Source of the DNA: CAYRFQ01 sp964423615
GTDB lineage: Bacteria; Planctomycetota; Planctomycetia; Gemmatales; Gemmataceae
DNA length: 64,000 nt
Assembly (NCBI GenBank): GCA_964423615.1
Contig: CAYRFQ010000003.1
Coordinates: forward strand, 62,001-126,000
Direction: 5' to 3'
Every line of letters starts with the position of its first letter. Position 1 is the stretch's first letter. Under the pieces are notes generated by a model. That model was not told where the DNA came from and did no database searches. It saw only the letters and a list, made by a program, of their open reading frames with translations. The position numbers were made by a program, and so were the translations under genes. Positions 17,132 to 25,980 of this stretch are shown in pieces.

Positions 17132-18205
17132 ATGAACGCCCCCCCATTGATCTCCCGCAGCCGTTGGAATTGGACGACAGTTCGAGGTCTCCACCTCTCG
17201 AAGAGAAGAATTTGGTTTCAAAACCTCTGGAAGATCCGATATATTGCTTACTTCCTTCTCATTTCCCTTGTGCTCGGCCAAGTCGGATGCGACCTAGAAC
17301 ATAAAGCTCCTCACAACCTTGATGCAGGAGTTGGTTCCCAAAAGCCCAAGATGACTCCACCTCCAACACCAAGCGCTTCAAGATCAGACAACATTCCAAA
17401 GGGCAACAATCCAGGTTTGGAAAACGTAATACCCCTGACAGCGACTGTGGTTTCCGGTGCGCAACCAGAAGGAGACGAAGCGTTTGCATCTCTCGCCCGG
17501 TTGGGAATCAAGACGGTGGTCAGCGTGGACGGATCGCGGCCTGACATTAAGACAGCCAACAAGTATGGTCTACAATACGTCCACATCCCGATTGGCTACG
17601 ACGGAATTGGTGAAAAGGCGGGATTGTCTTTGGCTCGACTCGCTCGGCAAGGCAAACGCCCACTGTACATCCATTGCCATCATGGTCAGCATCGTGGCCC
17701 AGCCGCAGCTGCTGTCATCTGTCTGGTAAACGGGGACGTCGATCGCCAAGGAGCACTTCAATTTCTGAATCGGGCAGGCACGAGCAAATCCTATCGTGGA
17801 CTTTGGCGAGCTGTCGCCAACTACCAACCTCCTCCGATGAATTCTCGCCTTCCCAAACTGGTATCGATTGCCAAGTTGGAATCATTAACCAGTGTCATGG
17901 CCAAGCTCGATCGAATCTTCGACAACTTGAAGCAGTGTCAAGAAGCGAGTTGGGGAACTCCCGAAGACCATCCCGACATCGATCCAAAACAAGAAGCATT
18001 ATTACTTCGCGAAACCCTCCACGAAGCAAACCGCAACCTCTTGAGGAAATATGACCAGGAATTCAAAAACTTGATGAACCGGTCGGAATCACTGGCGAGA
18101 GAACTCGAAACGGCTTTGAGTAAGGCTGAACTCAAAGCCGCTTCCATTCATTTCCTGTCTTTGAAACGGTCCTGTACCCAGTGTCATGCCAAGTACAGAA
18201 ATTGA
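17132..18205 (+). CDS. Envelope protein joining a tyrosine-phosphatase-like domain to a cytochrome c'-like CxxCH domain
   Basis: 357 residues. A long charged N-terminal region leads to a hydrophobic helix (about 37-52) ending GQVGC, an imperfect lipobox with C53, so it is an export signal or anchor. After a Pro/Ser-rich linker, residues about 100-220 form a dual-specificity/tyrosine-phosphatase-like fold with an intact P-loop HCHHGQHRG (C182, R188). Residues about 240-357 are helical and end in C348-T-Q-C351-H352-AKYR, the C-terminal heme-binding pattern of cytochrome c'. Heme attachment would require the periplasm, which fits the signal. It follows the COQ7-like di-iron gene by 10 bases and has no Shine-Dalgarno of its own, suggesting translational coupling. 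A general acid Asp of classical phosphatases was not identified. Confidence 0.82.
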   Translation: MNAPPLISRSRWNWTTVRGLHLSKRRIWFQNLWKIRYIAYFLLISLVLGQVGCDLEHKAPHNLDAGVGSQKPKMTPPPTPSASRSDNIPKGNNPGLENVIPLTATVVSGAQPEGDEAFASLARLGIKTVVSVDGSRPDIKTANKYGLQYVHIPIGYDGIGEKAGLSLARLARQGKRPLYIHCHHGQHRGPAAAAVICLVNGDVDRQGALQFLNRAGTSKSYRGLWRAVANYQPPPMNSRLPKLVSIAKLESLTSVMAKLDRIFDNLKQCQEASWGTPEDHPDIDPKQEALLLRETLHEANRNLLRKYDQEFKNLMNRSESLARELETALSKAELKAASIHFLSLKRSCTQCHAKYRN

Positions 18206-18267
18206 TAAGTAGTAGCAGCACGGGGTGAGAACGTCAAGAATGCCGGACGATCGAACGCAAAGATCTC

Positions 18268-18840
18268 TTACTCCTTTCCCGCTTCACTTTCGGACAATTC
18301 GCGCCGAAGCCAAGCCCGCGCATACGTCCAGTCCCTGTTTGCTGTGGCAAGAGAGATCTGAAGTACTTCGGCAGCCTCTTCCAGCGTCAGGCCCACGAAG
18401 TAGCGGAGCTTAACGATTTGGGCTTTGCGCTCATGCTCTTGGCTCAGCTTCTCCAGAGCCTCCTCGAGTGCCAAAAGTTCGTCGTCCTTTTGCGGTCCTT
18501 CAATTCGGCCCAAGTCGGCATCCACCCGATCGACCTCACCCCCAGCCTTAACGCGTTTCTTTCGTCGCGCGTTATCGACCAGAATTCGTCGCATCGCTTC
18601 GGCTACAGCCATGAAGAAATGGCCGCGATGGTCCCAATCTTGGTTCTCGGAATTGATCACGCGTAGATAAGCCTCGTGAACCAATGCGGTGGCTTGCAAC
18701 GTTTGCCCTGGGGCTTCCTTGGCGAGTTTTGCCGACGCCAACCGTCTCAAATCCTCGTAGACTGCCGGAAGGAGTTGCTTGGCGGCTTCCTGGTCGCCTT
18801 GGTTCATGGCCGCAAGAATTTGTTGGATATTTGTGTTCAT
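18268..18840 (-). CDS. ECF-type RNA polymerase sigma factor
   Basis: 190 residues from the ATG at 18840; a TTG at 18855 would add five residues. Region 2 (YEDLRRLASAKLAKEAPGQT, LVHEAYLRVINSENQDWDHR) and region 4 (VKLRYFVGLTLEEAAEVL, ATANRDWTYARAWLRREL) match the ECF group common in Planctomycetes and Acidobacteria and often called SigZ-like. It guides RNA polymerase to specific promoters. No anti-sigma factor or kinase lies next to it; it converges on the phosphatase-cytochrome gene with 62 bases between. Regulon unknown. Confidence 0.92.
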   Translation of the reverse strand: MNTNIQQILAAMNQGDQEAAKQLLPAVYEDLRRLASAKLAKEAPGQTLQATALVHEAYLRVINSENQDWDHRGHFFMAVAEAMRRILVDNARRKKRVKAGGEVDRVDADLGRIEGPQKDDELLALEEALEKLSQEHERKAQIVKLRYFVGLTLEEAAEVLQISLATANRDWTYARAWLRRELSESEAGKE

Positions 18841-19293
18841 GATATGGAGGTGCAACTTGGGAACGTGAGCAGCAGGACGTTTGCAGAAACGGATTCAAGA
18901 CTTATTATTCTACACCCTATAACGGTTTCAAGGGTTCTCGAATTCCTTGAGGGTCCATTTCAACACGCACAAGGCCGTTTGGATTTGCGAAATATCAACC
19001 TTAACCCTAAAAATCCGAGTCTCAGGAGTGCTCGCACTCCTTGACCCATAACACGGACTCACAGAATCGAAGGAAAAAAAGATTGCATTCAAGGAGTTCT
19101 GACCAAATCAATGGAAGACGCCAAGGAACTGACAGGGTAATGACAACACCCTGCTGACACTGGCATAATAAACTCTTGACGATCTTCGCACTTGGAAGTA
19201 CTGGCATGGCTGCAGTCACAACAACCTGTCGAGCCAACAGCGACCAAAAATCACAGACGTATTGACTTTCCACGATATCGGATGAGTTACACC
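18841..19293. other. Intergenic region upstream of the ECF sigma and pcm genes
   Basis: About 450 bases between two divergent genes. It holds an AT-rich patch near 18900-18920 (TTATTATTCTAC) that could be a leftward promoter, and a small hairpin near 19023-19042 (AGGAGTG / CACTCCT, loop CTCG). No gene seen. Confidence 0.4.
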
Positions 19294-19965
19294 ATGAGCG
19301 ACGCCTCAAGCGATCCCCAATCCTTCACAGAGCAAAGACATGCATTGGTGGAAAACAGGCTGCGGTCTCGAGGCATTCAAGACGAAAGAGTCCTGGACGC
19401 AATGAACTCGGTCCCACGGGAGGAATTCGTTCCGCTCGAATTACAAAACGACGCGTATACCGACGCCCCCTTACCGATCGGCGAAGGTCAGACGATCTCT
19501 CAACCATCCGTCGTGGCATTGATGGTCGAGCTTCTCGAACTGAAACCGAACGATCGCGTGCTTGAAGTCGGAACCGGTTCGGGGTATGCTGCCGCCGTCT
19601 TATCGCTGATGGCCAAGGAAGTCTACACGATCGAGCAATCAAAACTACTCGCTCGAGTTTCCAGCGGTCGGTTGAAAGAACTTGGTTATGCCAACGTCCT
19701 CGTCAAACAAGGCGATGGGGCCAAGGGTTGGGCCGAACACGCTCCGTTCGATGCCATCATCGCCGCAGCCGCTGCTACCAAAATTCCATTCGCCTTGTTT
19801 GACCAGTTGTGCGTGGGCGGAAGGCTAGTCATCCCTGTCGGCCAAAGAGACGAAACTCAACAACTCTTGCGAATCTGGAGAGTGGCCGAAGACGAGTACG
19901 AGGAAGAGTGGTGTGGAGATGTTCGATTCGTACCCATGCTCGAGGGAATAGAAGAAGACTCATGA
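19294..19965 (+). CDS. pcm: Protein-L-isoaspartate O-methyltransferase
   Basis: 223 residues. SAM-dependent enzyme that methylates L-isoaspartyl residues in aged proteins so that they can revert to aspartate. Conserved pieces are RGIQDERVLDAMNSVPREEF, the substrate loop PLPIGEGQTISQPSVVALM, SAM motif I VLEVGTGSGYAAAVLS and the late GGRLVIPVGQR. Length is normal. Two in-frame ATGs (19282 and 19294) are possible; 19294 is preferred because GGATGAG lies upstream. A sulfatase gene follows after 137 bases on the same strand. Confidence 0.95.
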   Translation: MSDASSDPQSFTEQRHALVENRLRSRGIQDERVLDAMNSVPREEFVPLELQNDAYTDAPLPIGEGQTISQPSVVALMVELLELKPNDRVLEVGTGSGYAAAVLSLMAKEVYTIEQSKLLARVSSGRLKELGYANVLVKQGDGAKGWAEHAPFDAIIAAAAATKIPFALFDQLCVGGRLVIPVGQRDETQQLLRIWRVAEDEYEEEWCGDVRFVPMLEGIEEDS

Positions 19966-20102
19966 ACGAACCCAATGACGACCTTTTTAGCACAGAGTTG
20001 TCGGTTTTGGGTCAGTATTCGACTCCAACTCCATCGCCATGTACAATCATTCCACGGTCGCGACACACACGAATACAGTTGAGACAACCACAAGAGAACT
20101 TG

Positions 20103-21737
20103 ATGAACAATTCTTCGATCCGCTGGGCAGTCGGGGTAATTCTCATTCTGAGTTTTACCGAGAGGGTTTTCGCCTCCGAATCGACCGAGAAACGCCCAAA
20201 CATTGTATTCATACTCGCCGACGACCTTGGCATGGGTGACACAAAGTGTTACGGCGGAAAGCTGTGCAAGATTGACACGCCTAACATCGACGCGTTAGCC
20301 AAAGGCGGATTACGATTCACAGATGCTCATGCCAATGCATCTGTCTGCGTACCAACTCGCGTGGCGATCATGACGGGCCGTTATCCATGGCGATTTGGTC
20401 CCCCACAACCCGGCGGGCCGTGGGGGTTCCTCGGCCTTCGATTTCCCACGAGCACATACACGTTGGGCGATTTGCTCCGAAGTGTCGGTTACAAGACCGG
20501 GTACATCGGCAAATGGCATCTCGGAACGGTAATGACCACCAAGGACGGTGAGGTACAAAATCCCAGGAACGTCGACTACACGAAGCCTCTCAAGGTCGGA
20601 CCTGTCCAATTTGGCTTCGAGCATAGTTTCATTCTGCCAGGTTCACTCGACATGTACCCGTATGCCTTCGCCCGCAACAATGTGTGGCAGGGAAAGGTTA
20701 CGGCACAGAAGGGTTGGAGTGCGTTCAACCGCGTCGGTCCCTCAGCCAAAGACTTCCAAGATCACAAGGTCTTGGAGACGTTTTATCGCGAAGCCGAAGC
20801 CTTTATCAGCAAGCAGAAAGAGGAACAGCCCTTTTTCCTCTACCTCGCGTTGACCGCTCCGCACACACCGATAAGCCCGAGTAAAAAGTTCAAAGGCAAG
20901 AGCGAACTCGGTGTCTATGGTGACTTCGTAATGGAGGTCGACCACGGTGTCGAACGCGTCATGAAGGCATTAAAGAATCATGGCTTTCACGAGAATACAC
21001 TCGTCCTTTTTTCTTCCGATCACGGAGCAGCTTCCTACGCAGGCAACATTCTCCAGGCCACTGCAAATCAAATTCTTTTGCTCCGAATGTTAGGCCACTA
21101 CGCAGGCGGACCGTATCGCGGTTTCAAATTCTCCATCTACGGAGGCGGGTTACGTGTTCCACTCATCGCGCACTGGCCGGGAGTCGTCCCGCGGGGGACC
21201 CAATGCGATGAACTCGTCGGGTTGAACGATCTTATGGCTACGTTTGCCGATATCACTGGCAAGAAAATGGGCCGTCGCAAGGGTCCCGATTCGATCAGTT
21301 TTGCTAAGCTCTTACGCAACCCCAAAGCCAAAGGTAAGCGTCAAAATCTGATACTCCAGTCTACAGGGCCATTCGCGATACGTGACGGCAAGTGGAAGCT
21401 CTGCCTTTGTCCGGGAAGTGGCTCCGATGGTCGCTTCGCGACCAAACCCAAATCGGTGGATGCGTGGCGCGACGCCCTCAAACAATTCGGAAAAGCCCCA
21501 AAACGAACTGACCTAACCAAAGCCCCCTTTGTGCAACTCTTTGATGTCACCAAAGATGTTCACGAAGACCACAACCTTGCAGCCAAGTATCCGCAACGAG
21601 TGACCAAGATGGTCGAATTGCTCCAACGTCAGATCGACGATGGTCGCAGTACGCCCGGCCCAAAGTTAGCCAACGGTCGCAAGAACATCAATGTCATCCA
21701 ACGTCTTCCAGATTTTGTTGGCAACCAGTTGAAATAG
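20103..21737 (+). CDS. Secreted sulfatase (formylglycine-dependent, alkaline-phosphatase fold)
   Basis: 544 residues. A signal peptide (MNNSSIRWAVGVILILSFT to about residue 25) is followed by RPNIVFILADDLGMGD with the metal-binding Asp pair (D40, D41), and the sulfatase signature C82-V-P-T-R86, whose cysteine is converted to formylglycine. GYIGKWHLG and the SSDHGA metal site are also present. It hydrolyses sulfate esters, probably of polysaccharides, in the periplasm or outside the cell. An open frame extends upstream past an ATG that overlaps the pcm stop, but the signal peptide fixes the start at 20103. No formylglycine-generating enzyme is in the window. Confidence 0.93.
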   Translation: MNNSSIRWAVGVILILSFTERVFASESTEKRPNIVFILADDLGMGDTKCYGGKLCKIDTPNIDALAKGGLRFTDAHANASVCVPTRVAIMTGRYPWRFGPPQPGGPWGFLGLRFPTSTYTLGDLLRSVGYKTGYIGKWHLGTVMTTKDGEVQNPRNVDYTKPLKVGPVQFGFEHSFILPGSLDMYPYAFARNNVWQGKVTAQKGWSAFNRVGPSAKDFQDHKVLETFYREAEAFISKQKEEQPFFLYLALTAPHTPISPSKKFKGKSELGVYGDFVMEVDHGVERVMKALKNHGFHENTLVLFSSDHGAASYAGNILQATANQILLLRMLGHYAGGPYRGFKFSIYGGGLRVPLIAHWPGVVPRGTQCDELVGLNDLMATFADITGKKMGRRKGPDSISFAKLLRNPKAKGKRQNLILQSTGPFAIRDGKWKLCLCPGSGSDGRFATKPKSVDAWRDALKQFGKAPKRTDLTKAPFVQLFDVTKDVHEDHNLAAKYPQRVTKMVELLQRQIDDGRSTPGPKLANGRKNINVIQRLPDFVGNQLK

Positions 21738-21783
21738 GACTCTGGAATGTTAGCCGAGGAAAACGGCCAAAACTCATTATTGA

Positions 21784-21822
21784 GACCTGCGCGGCTGATG
21801 AACCAAAGTAGCCGCGCAGGTC
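21784..21822. terminator. Strong GC-rich hairpin downstream of the sulfatase
   Basis: Perfect 13-base arms (GACCTGCGCGGCT and its complement) around a 13-base loop, 46 bases after the sulfatase stop. Position fits a transcription end or mRNA-stabilising hairpin, but no T-run follows on either strand. Confidence 0.45.
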
Positions 21823-21990
21823 GCCAAGCGACACCCTGTATAATGAAAATGTGGCTTGTGTCTGGTTGAGACACGGCCGTTTTGCGTCTGCTGGTGTTGT
21901 CGGTGCTGAGGTCGTCCTACTATGGAGTTTAGAACCCGCAAAGTAGTCTGGCCCGACGGGTGCTGCGAACCCTATATTGTCGCATTGAAT

Positions 21991-22245
21991 TTATTTAATT
22001 AGCACGCGAAGCAATTTGGTCGCTTTTGCCCCGTCTTCGGACAACCCAAAGGATCGACCAGAATCGTTTCCTCGCCTCTTCGAAAGGACCATCGCCAGCG
22101 GTTGCAGCTGATTCGCCTTCACCCTCAACTGGTCGGATGATTGAAGCCGTTTCGCTGCCTCGACGCTGACAAAGACATACTGACAATGCTCTTTTCCTGA
22201 CATACCAGGAACCGTGCTGGGTGCACTCGGACATTGAATAAACAC
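21991..22245 (-). CDS. Possible small protein of unknown function
   Basis: An 84-codon frame on the minus strand, in a 690-base stretch without other genes. The C-terminal 55 residues (EAAKRLQSSDQLRVKANQLQ onwards) look like a soluble, charged protein with ordinary codon choice; a shorter form could begin at a Met 14 codons in. No clear ribosome binding site and no recognised domain. It may be non-coding. The rest of 21738-22423 holds only the hairpin at 21784 and a small 6-base-stem hairpin at 21858-21874. Confidence 0.25.
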   Translation of the reverse strand: MFIQCPSAPSTVPGMSGKEHCQYVFVSVEAAKRLQSSDQLRVKANQLQPLAMVLSKRRGNDSGRSFGLSEDGAKATKLLRVLIK

Positions 22246-22423
22246 TCTTTACATTTTCGGAGCAGTTGGAAAACCGGAGGGGAAGTGCACAAAAATGGGC
22301 TGATTCGAGACGACCAAACCGCGTCCAACGAGAGACCGCAAGGTCTTGGGTCATCCGAGCCCTTCTGGGGATAGCATCATGGAGTGATCCTACCGGTTCC
22401 TCAATCCGTTTTCTTCTCGATGG

Positions 22424-23452
22424 TCAGTCCTTCGCCGCCCGAATATACGCTTCGAAATTCGCCACCGGAGATTCCCGGTTCATCCCGTGACTCAAGTTCA
22501 AGATGTGGCGATGTCCACCGCCTTGCTCGAGACAGTGACGGGTAGCTTCGTAGACTTGTTCGGGTGTGCCGGATCGCATCAGTTCGTCGTCGACGTTCCC
22601 CTGGAAAGCCAAATAGGGATACGTTTCGCGAGCCATACGGAGGTCATGGCATTTGCCGAGGCTGATGACGTTGGCTCCGGACATGACCAGCTTTTCCAGG
22701 TATGGACATTCTTTCACGAAGAGTATGCTCGGAGCTTTCTGCTCGGAGTTGAAAATCTCCTGGTGGAATGGTAGTGCCCAACGGTCATATTCCTCAGCAT
22801 CCAGGGCTCCTGCCCACGAATCGAATAGCTGGTAAACGTTCGCGCCTTCGTCGATCAACACATCCAAGAAATGAATCGTCGCGCGGGAAAGCCGATACAT
22901 CAATTCATGCCAGGCGTGTGGTTGGTCTTCAATGAATTGCCGAGTGGCGTCCAGGTCTTTTCCCGTCCCAATGCAATAAGTCCCCACAGTGAAAGGAGCC
23001 CCGGCAAAGACGAGGATAGGAAGTTCGCCGGACAGTTCGGCTTTAACGCACCTGAGCAAGTCGATGATGTGTTGAAAGGTCGAGGGGTCTGGATGATCAC
23101 TCAGGCGTTGAACGTCGGCGAGTGTTCGGATCGGCTTGTCCGGGACGGGACCGAGGTTTGGTTGGAGTGTGAACGGAAGGCCCATCGAGAAGGGCAACGT
23201 GGTGATGTCGTAGAACAGGATGATGCCGTCCACGCCGAACCGTCGAGGCAATAGCGTGGCTTTTGTCGCGAGTTCGACATTTTCCGAGAATTCGAAGAAC
23301 GACAAGCCCTCCCGGACCTTCATGAATTCTGGATCCCAGCGACCGGCCTGTCGCATGGCCCAAACGGGGGTACGTTCTACATTTTCGCCCCGGGCAGCAC
23401 GGACAAGGAGGTGGTCTTGGTGGGCAGGGTTGGAAGAAGGTGTGTCCGTCAT
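22424..23452 (-). CDS. hemE: Uroporphyrinogen decarboxylase
   Basis: 342 residues, full length. Converts uroporphyrinogen III to coproporphyrinogen III in heme synthesis. Signature segments are PVWAMRQAGRWDPEF, ILFYDITTLPFSMGL with the catalytic Asp, FAGAPFTVGTYC, QLFDSWAGAL and ILNLSHGM with the conserved His. Located 102 bases downstream of menG on the same strand, so heme and menaquinone genes may share a transcript serving the respiratory chain. Confidence 0.97.
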   Translation of the reverse strand: MTDTPSSNPAHQDHLLVRAARGENVERTPVWAMRQAGRWDPEFMKVREGLSFFEFSENVELATKATLLPRRFGVDGIILFYDITTLPFSMGLPFTLQPNLGPVPDKPIRTLADVQRLSDHPDPSTFQHIIDLLRCVKAELSGELPILVFAGAPFTVGTYCIGTGKDLDATRQFIEDQPHAWHELMYRLSRATIHFLDVLIDEGANVYQLFDSWAGALDAEEYDRWALPFHQEIFNSEQKAPSILFVKECPYLEKLVMSGANVISLGKCHDLRMARETYPYLAFQGNVDDELMRSGTPEQVYEATRHCLEQGGGHRHILNLSHGMNRESPVANFEAYIRAAKD

Positions 23453-23554
23453 TGGCTAACACTCGAAGGCGGGGGTTGAGTCCTGTTTCCGTGAAACCTC
23501 CGAGCGTGTTTTAAGGCATTGGGCTAGTTTTCACACTCTAGCCGAAACACAGTC

Positions 23555-24277
23555 TCAGGGTTTCGTTCCAACATAGAGTGTAGCAATCCCGAACGTCAGT
23601 GGATACCATTTCACGTCGGATAATCCGTGTTGTCGCATTCGTTCGGCGAGGGCTTCGCCGTCAGGAAACTCCATGACGCTTTCGGGGAGATATTTGTAGG
23701 CGTTGTCTTTGCTTCTCGAGATCATCTGACCGATGACAGGAAGGACACGGCGGAAATAGAACTCGTAGAGCTTGCCAAAGAGCCAATTTCGCGGCTTCGA
23801 GAACTCCAAGATGGCGACCTTGCCGCCGGGTTTGGTAACCCGAGTCATTTCGGCCAAGCCCTTGTCGGTATTGGTCACGTTTCGGAGTCCGAACGCCACA
23901 GACGTGATTTGAAACGAGTTGTCCTCGAAGGGCAGTTGTTGGGCGTCGGCCTGGATGTAGCGGATGCGGTCGCTAGCCTTGCGAGCCAGGGTTTTGTCGA
24001 TTGCGAACTCGAGCATCTCGTTGCAGAAATCGGCACCAACAATGGAGACTTGTCCTTTGGCGGCTTTGTCGTACGCAAGCGCGAGGTCGCCCGTTCCCGT
24101 GCACATGTCGAGGATCGGATCTTGGGTTGCGGGCGGAACGATCTTCGTCGTACGCCAACGCCAATAATGGTCGATATTACAACTGAGAAGGTGGTTAAGG
24201 AAATCATAGCTCGGGGCGATGTTGGTGAACATCGTTCGGATGCGAGTTTCGCGTTTATCAAGAAGTGTCGTGGACAC
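23555..24277 (-). CDS. menG: Demethylmenaquinone methyltransferase (UbiE/MenG)
   Basis: 240 residues from a GTG at 24277: GGAG lies seven bases upstream and the length then matches the family; the open frame runs on to 24409 but the extra 44 residues look non-coding. The enzyme uses SAM to methylate demethylmenaquinone in the last step of menaquinone synthesis. Motifs are RIRTMFTNIAPSYDFLNHLL, SAM loop LDMCTGTGDLA, and ADAQQLPFEDNSF followed by AFGLRNVTN. With no ubiquinone genes in view, menaquinone is the likely product. A palindromic repeat (24396-24434) lies just upstream. Confidence 0.94.
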   Translation of the reverse strand: MSTTLLDKRETRIRTMFTNIAPSYDFLNHLLSCNIDHYWRWRTTKIVPPATQDPILDMCTGTGDLALAYDKAAKGQVSIVGADFCNEMLEFAIDKTLARKASDRIRYIQADAQQLPFEDNSFQITSVAFGLRNVTNTDKGLAEMTRVTKPGGKVAILEFSKPRNWLFGKLYEFYFRRVLPVIGQMISRSKDNAYKYLPESVMEFPDGEALAERMRQHGLSDVKWYPLTFGIATLYVGTKP

Positions 24278-24395
24278 AGTAGTGCTCCGTACGTCGACGT
24301 AAAATCGGAAAAACCCGTGAGTTGCAGGAACAGGAAATAAACGAGTGTCTGTTTCGTGGGTACGCGTGGCTAGCGTGTAAGATGTTTGGACTGAG

Positions 24396-24434
24396 TTTGT
24401 AGAGTGCACGCGAGCCGCGTGTACCTACGACAAA
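24396..24434. repeat. Dispersed palindromic repeat, copy 2
   Basis: Shares the core CGCGAGCCGCGT and the right arm TACGACAAA with the element at 5157-5197. Here the inner part forms GTGCACGCG / CGCGTGTAC, nearly perfect, and the outer left arm is shortened to TTTGTAG. It lies in the gap between menG and the extended sigma-factor gene, about 120 bases upstream of menG. Confidence 0.65.
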
Positions 24435-24576
24435 AACGGACATCGATCAATTCTGCGTTCTAAAAGCCACGGGCATGTGAATCGTGCTCTCGTTCCCAGA
24501 GCGAAACATGAACCCATGTTTCTGTCTAGTCAACCGCATGATAGACTATTGAATAACTCGAGGCTTAGTTGTGTAA

Positions 24577-25980
24577 TCAGCGCCGAACCGTTTTAGGCTC
24601 GTTGGCATAGCGTCCCACGGCGAACACACGGAGTTCGTCTGCGGAATTGGTGATGTTTTTGGAAAGCCCCATCAATCCGAACTTGGCGTCACGGATAAGT
24701 AACCGACGATCGTTGAGACGATAAACCAGACTGAACGGTTGGTCGATTAACTTGCTGAATTCATGCTCAATTTTCATGAATTCCTCCGGACTTCCACGGG
24801 AAGAAGCCTTCAGGTCGAGGTTCACGTCGGTGATGACGCCGTAAAGGACCTGATCGTTTGTGACGCTGTACTCTCCTTCGAGCGTTATCTGATGCCCTTT
24901 TCCCGATACCACACAATTTGCAACGATCCGTTTTTCTTGAATGTCCAACACGAGATCGAATTCTCCCAAGTTGCGTTTCCAAGTTCCCATCGGTCGGTGG
25001 GCGGGGGTTTTCGTCTCCGTGGCGTCCGTATCGCTTCGTTGGGCCTTCGTTGTTGTCGAGGAACGATCCTTTCCAGGTTTGGCTTGCTCGGTTGCTTGTT
25101 GGGCTCCAGCATTGTTCGAACCGAGGAAGCCGAAGCCCAGCCCAAGAATCAAGAGCAGGGCCGCACACAAACACGCTACAGTCCATTTGGTCTTGCTCAT
25201 CCACATCGTTCGTAACTCTCCTTTCATGAGAGACAGAGATCGGGCAGAAACCGGACCGCCCGAGTGAGAACCACTTTTCCCTAACCAGGCCTGCGAATGA
25301 CAAGTTGCCCGTACAATGTTTCCGGGCATCTGGGCAACCGTGAACTCGCTGGCCAAAAGGGCACCGATTGAGGTCGTTGTCAGGGTGATGCCCTCACGTT
25401 TGAGGTGTTGTTGCAGTTTGTTCTTTGCCGTCGCAAGTCGAGACAGCACTGTTCTCTTCGGACAATCTAACAAGGCCGCCGCTTCAGTCGTAGTGTGTCC
25501 GTTGAGATAACACAAAATCACGACGGAGCGAAATTTGTCGGGAAGCGACGCGATGGCTTCGTCGAGCCCCTTGAGGATCTCCCGGCGGGTGACTTCGTCG
25601 AGCGGATCGTCACTTCCAGTCGGCTCTGGAGCCTCCTCCTGAGAATCGAATCGCTTTTGTTGGAGTGCTCTCGCTATTCGATAAGCCACCTTGTAGAGCC
25701 AATTCCCCACAGATTGTCGTTGCCGGATCGAGTTTCCCTTCGCCCCGAACGTCAAAAACGTTGCCTGGAAGGCATCTTCTTGGTGTTGTCGGTCGGCCAG
25801 CATCCGGCCACACAGATTCCAGATCATTGCTCCGTGACGCCAAACCAGAATCTCGAAGGCGTTCTCGTCACGATCCTTGAGGTACCGTTGGAGTAACTGA
25901 CCGTTTGAGGTATCGGTAGTCGTGACGGCTTCCGTTTGTTTGAGTCGATGCAGCAGAGTGTGGAGGATTTGGGGAGCCAT
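24577..25980 (-). CDS. Sigma-70/ECF factor with a membrane-anchored C-terminal domain
   Basis: 467 residues from the ATG at 25980. Residues about 25-195 are a sigma factor: region 2 (RYLKDRDENAFEILVWRHG, then RMLADRQHQEDAFQATFL) and region 4 (LPDKFRSVVILCYLNGHTTT, KRTVLSRLATAKNKLQQHL). After a linker there is a single hydrophobic helix (WTVACLCAALLLILGLGFGF), a Lys/Thr-rich spacer and a C-terminal domain of about 130 residues, rich in strands and probably extracytoplasmic. This layout is common in Gemmata-type planctomycetes; the C-terminal part may sense a signal or act as a built-in anti-sigma device (inference). No partner gene is adjacent. Confidence 0.9.
   Translation of the reverse strand: MAPQILHTLLHRLKQTEAVTTTDTSNGQLLQRYLKDRDENAFEILVWRHGAMIWNLCGRMLADRQHQEDAFQATFLTFGAKGNSIRQRQSVGNWLYKVAYRIARALQQKRFDSQEEAPEPTGSDDPLDEVTRREILKGLDEAIASLPDKFRSVVILCYLNGHTTTEAAALLDCPKRTVLSRLATAKNKLQQHLKREGITLTTTSIGALLASEFTVAQMPGNIVRATCHSQAWLGKSGSHSGGPVSARSLSLMKGELRTMWMSKTKWTVACLCAALLLILGLGFGFLGSNNAGAQQATEQAKPGKDRSSTTTKAQRSDTDATETKTPAHRPMGTWKRNLGEFDLVLDIQEKRIVANCVVSGKGHQITLEGEYSVTNDQVLYGVITDVNLDLKASSRGSPEEFMKIEHEFSKLIDQPFSLVYRLNDRRLLIRDAKFGLMGLSKNITNSADELRVFAVGRYANEPKTVRR

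Noticed and set aside
19809..20102. Upstream extension of the sulfatase frame through the end of pcm
   Set aside because: The signal peptide begins at 20103; the extension includes a region that would place about 50 polar residues before the signal.
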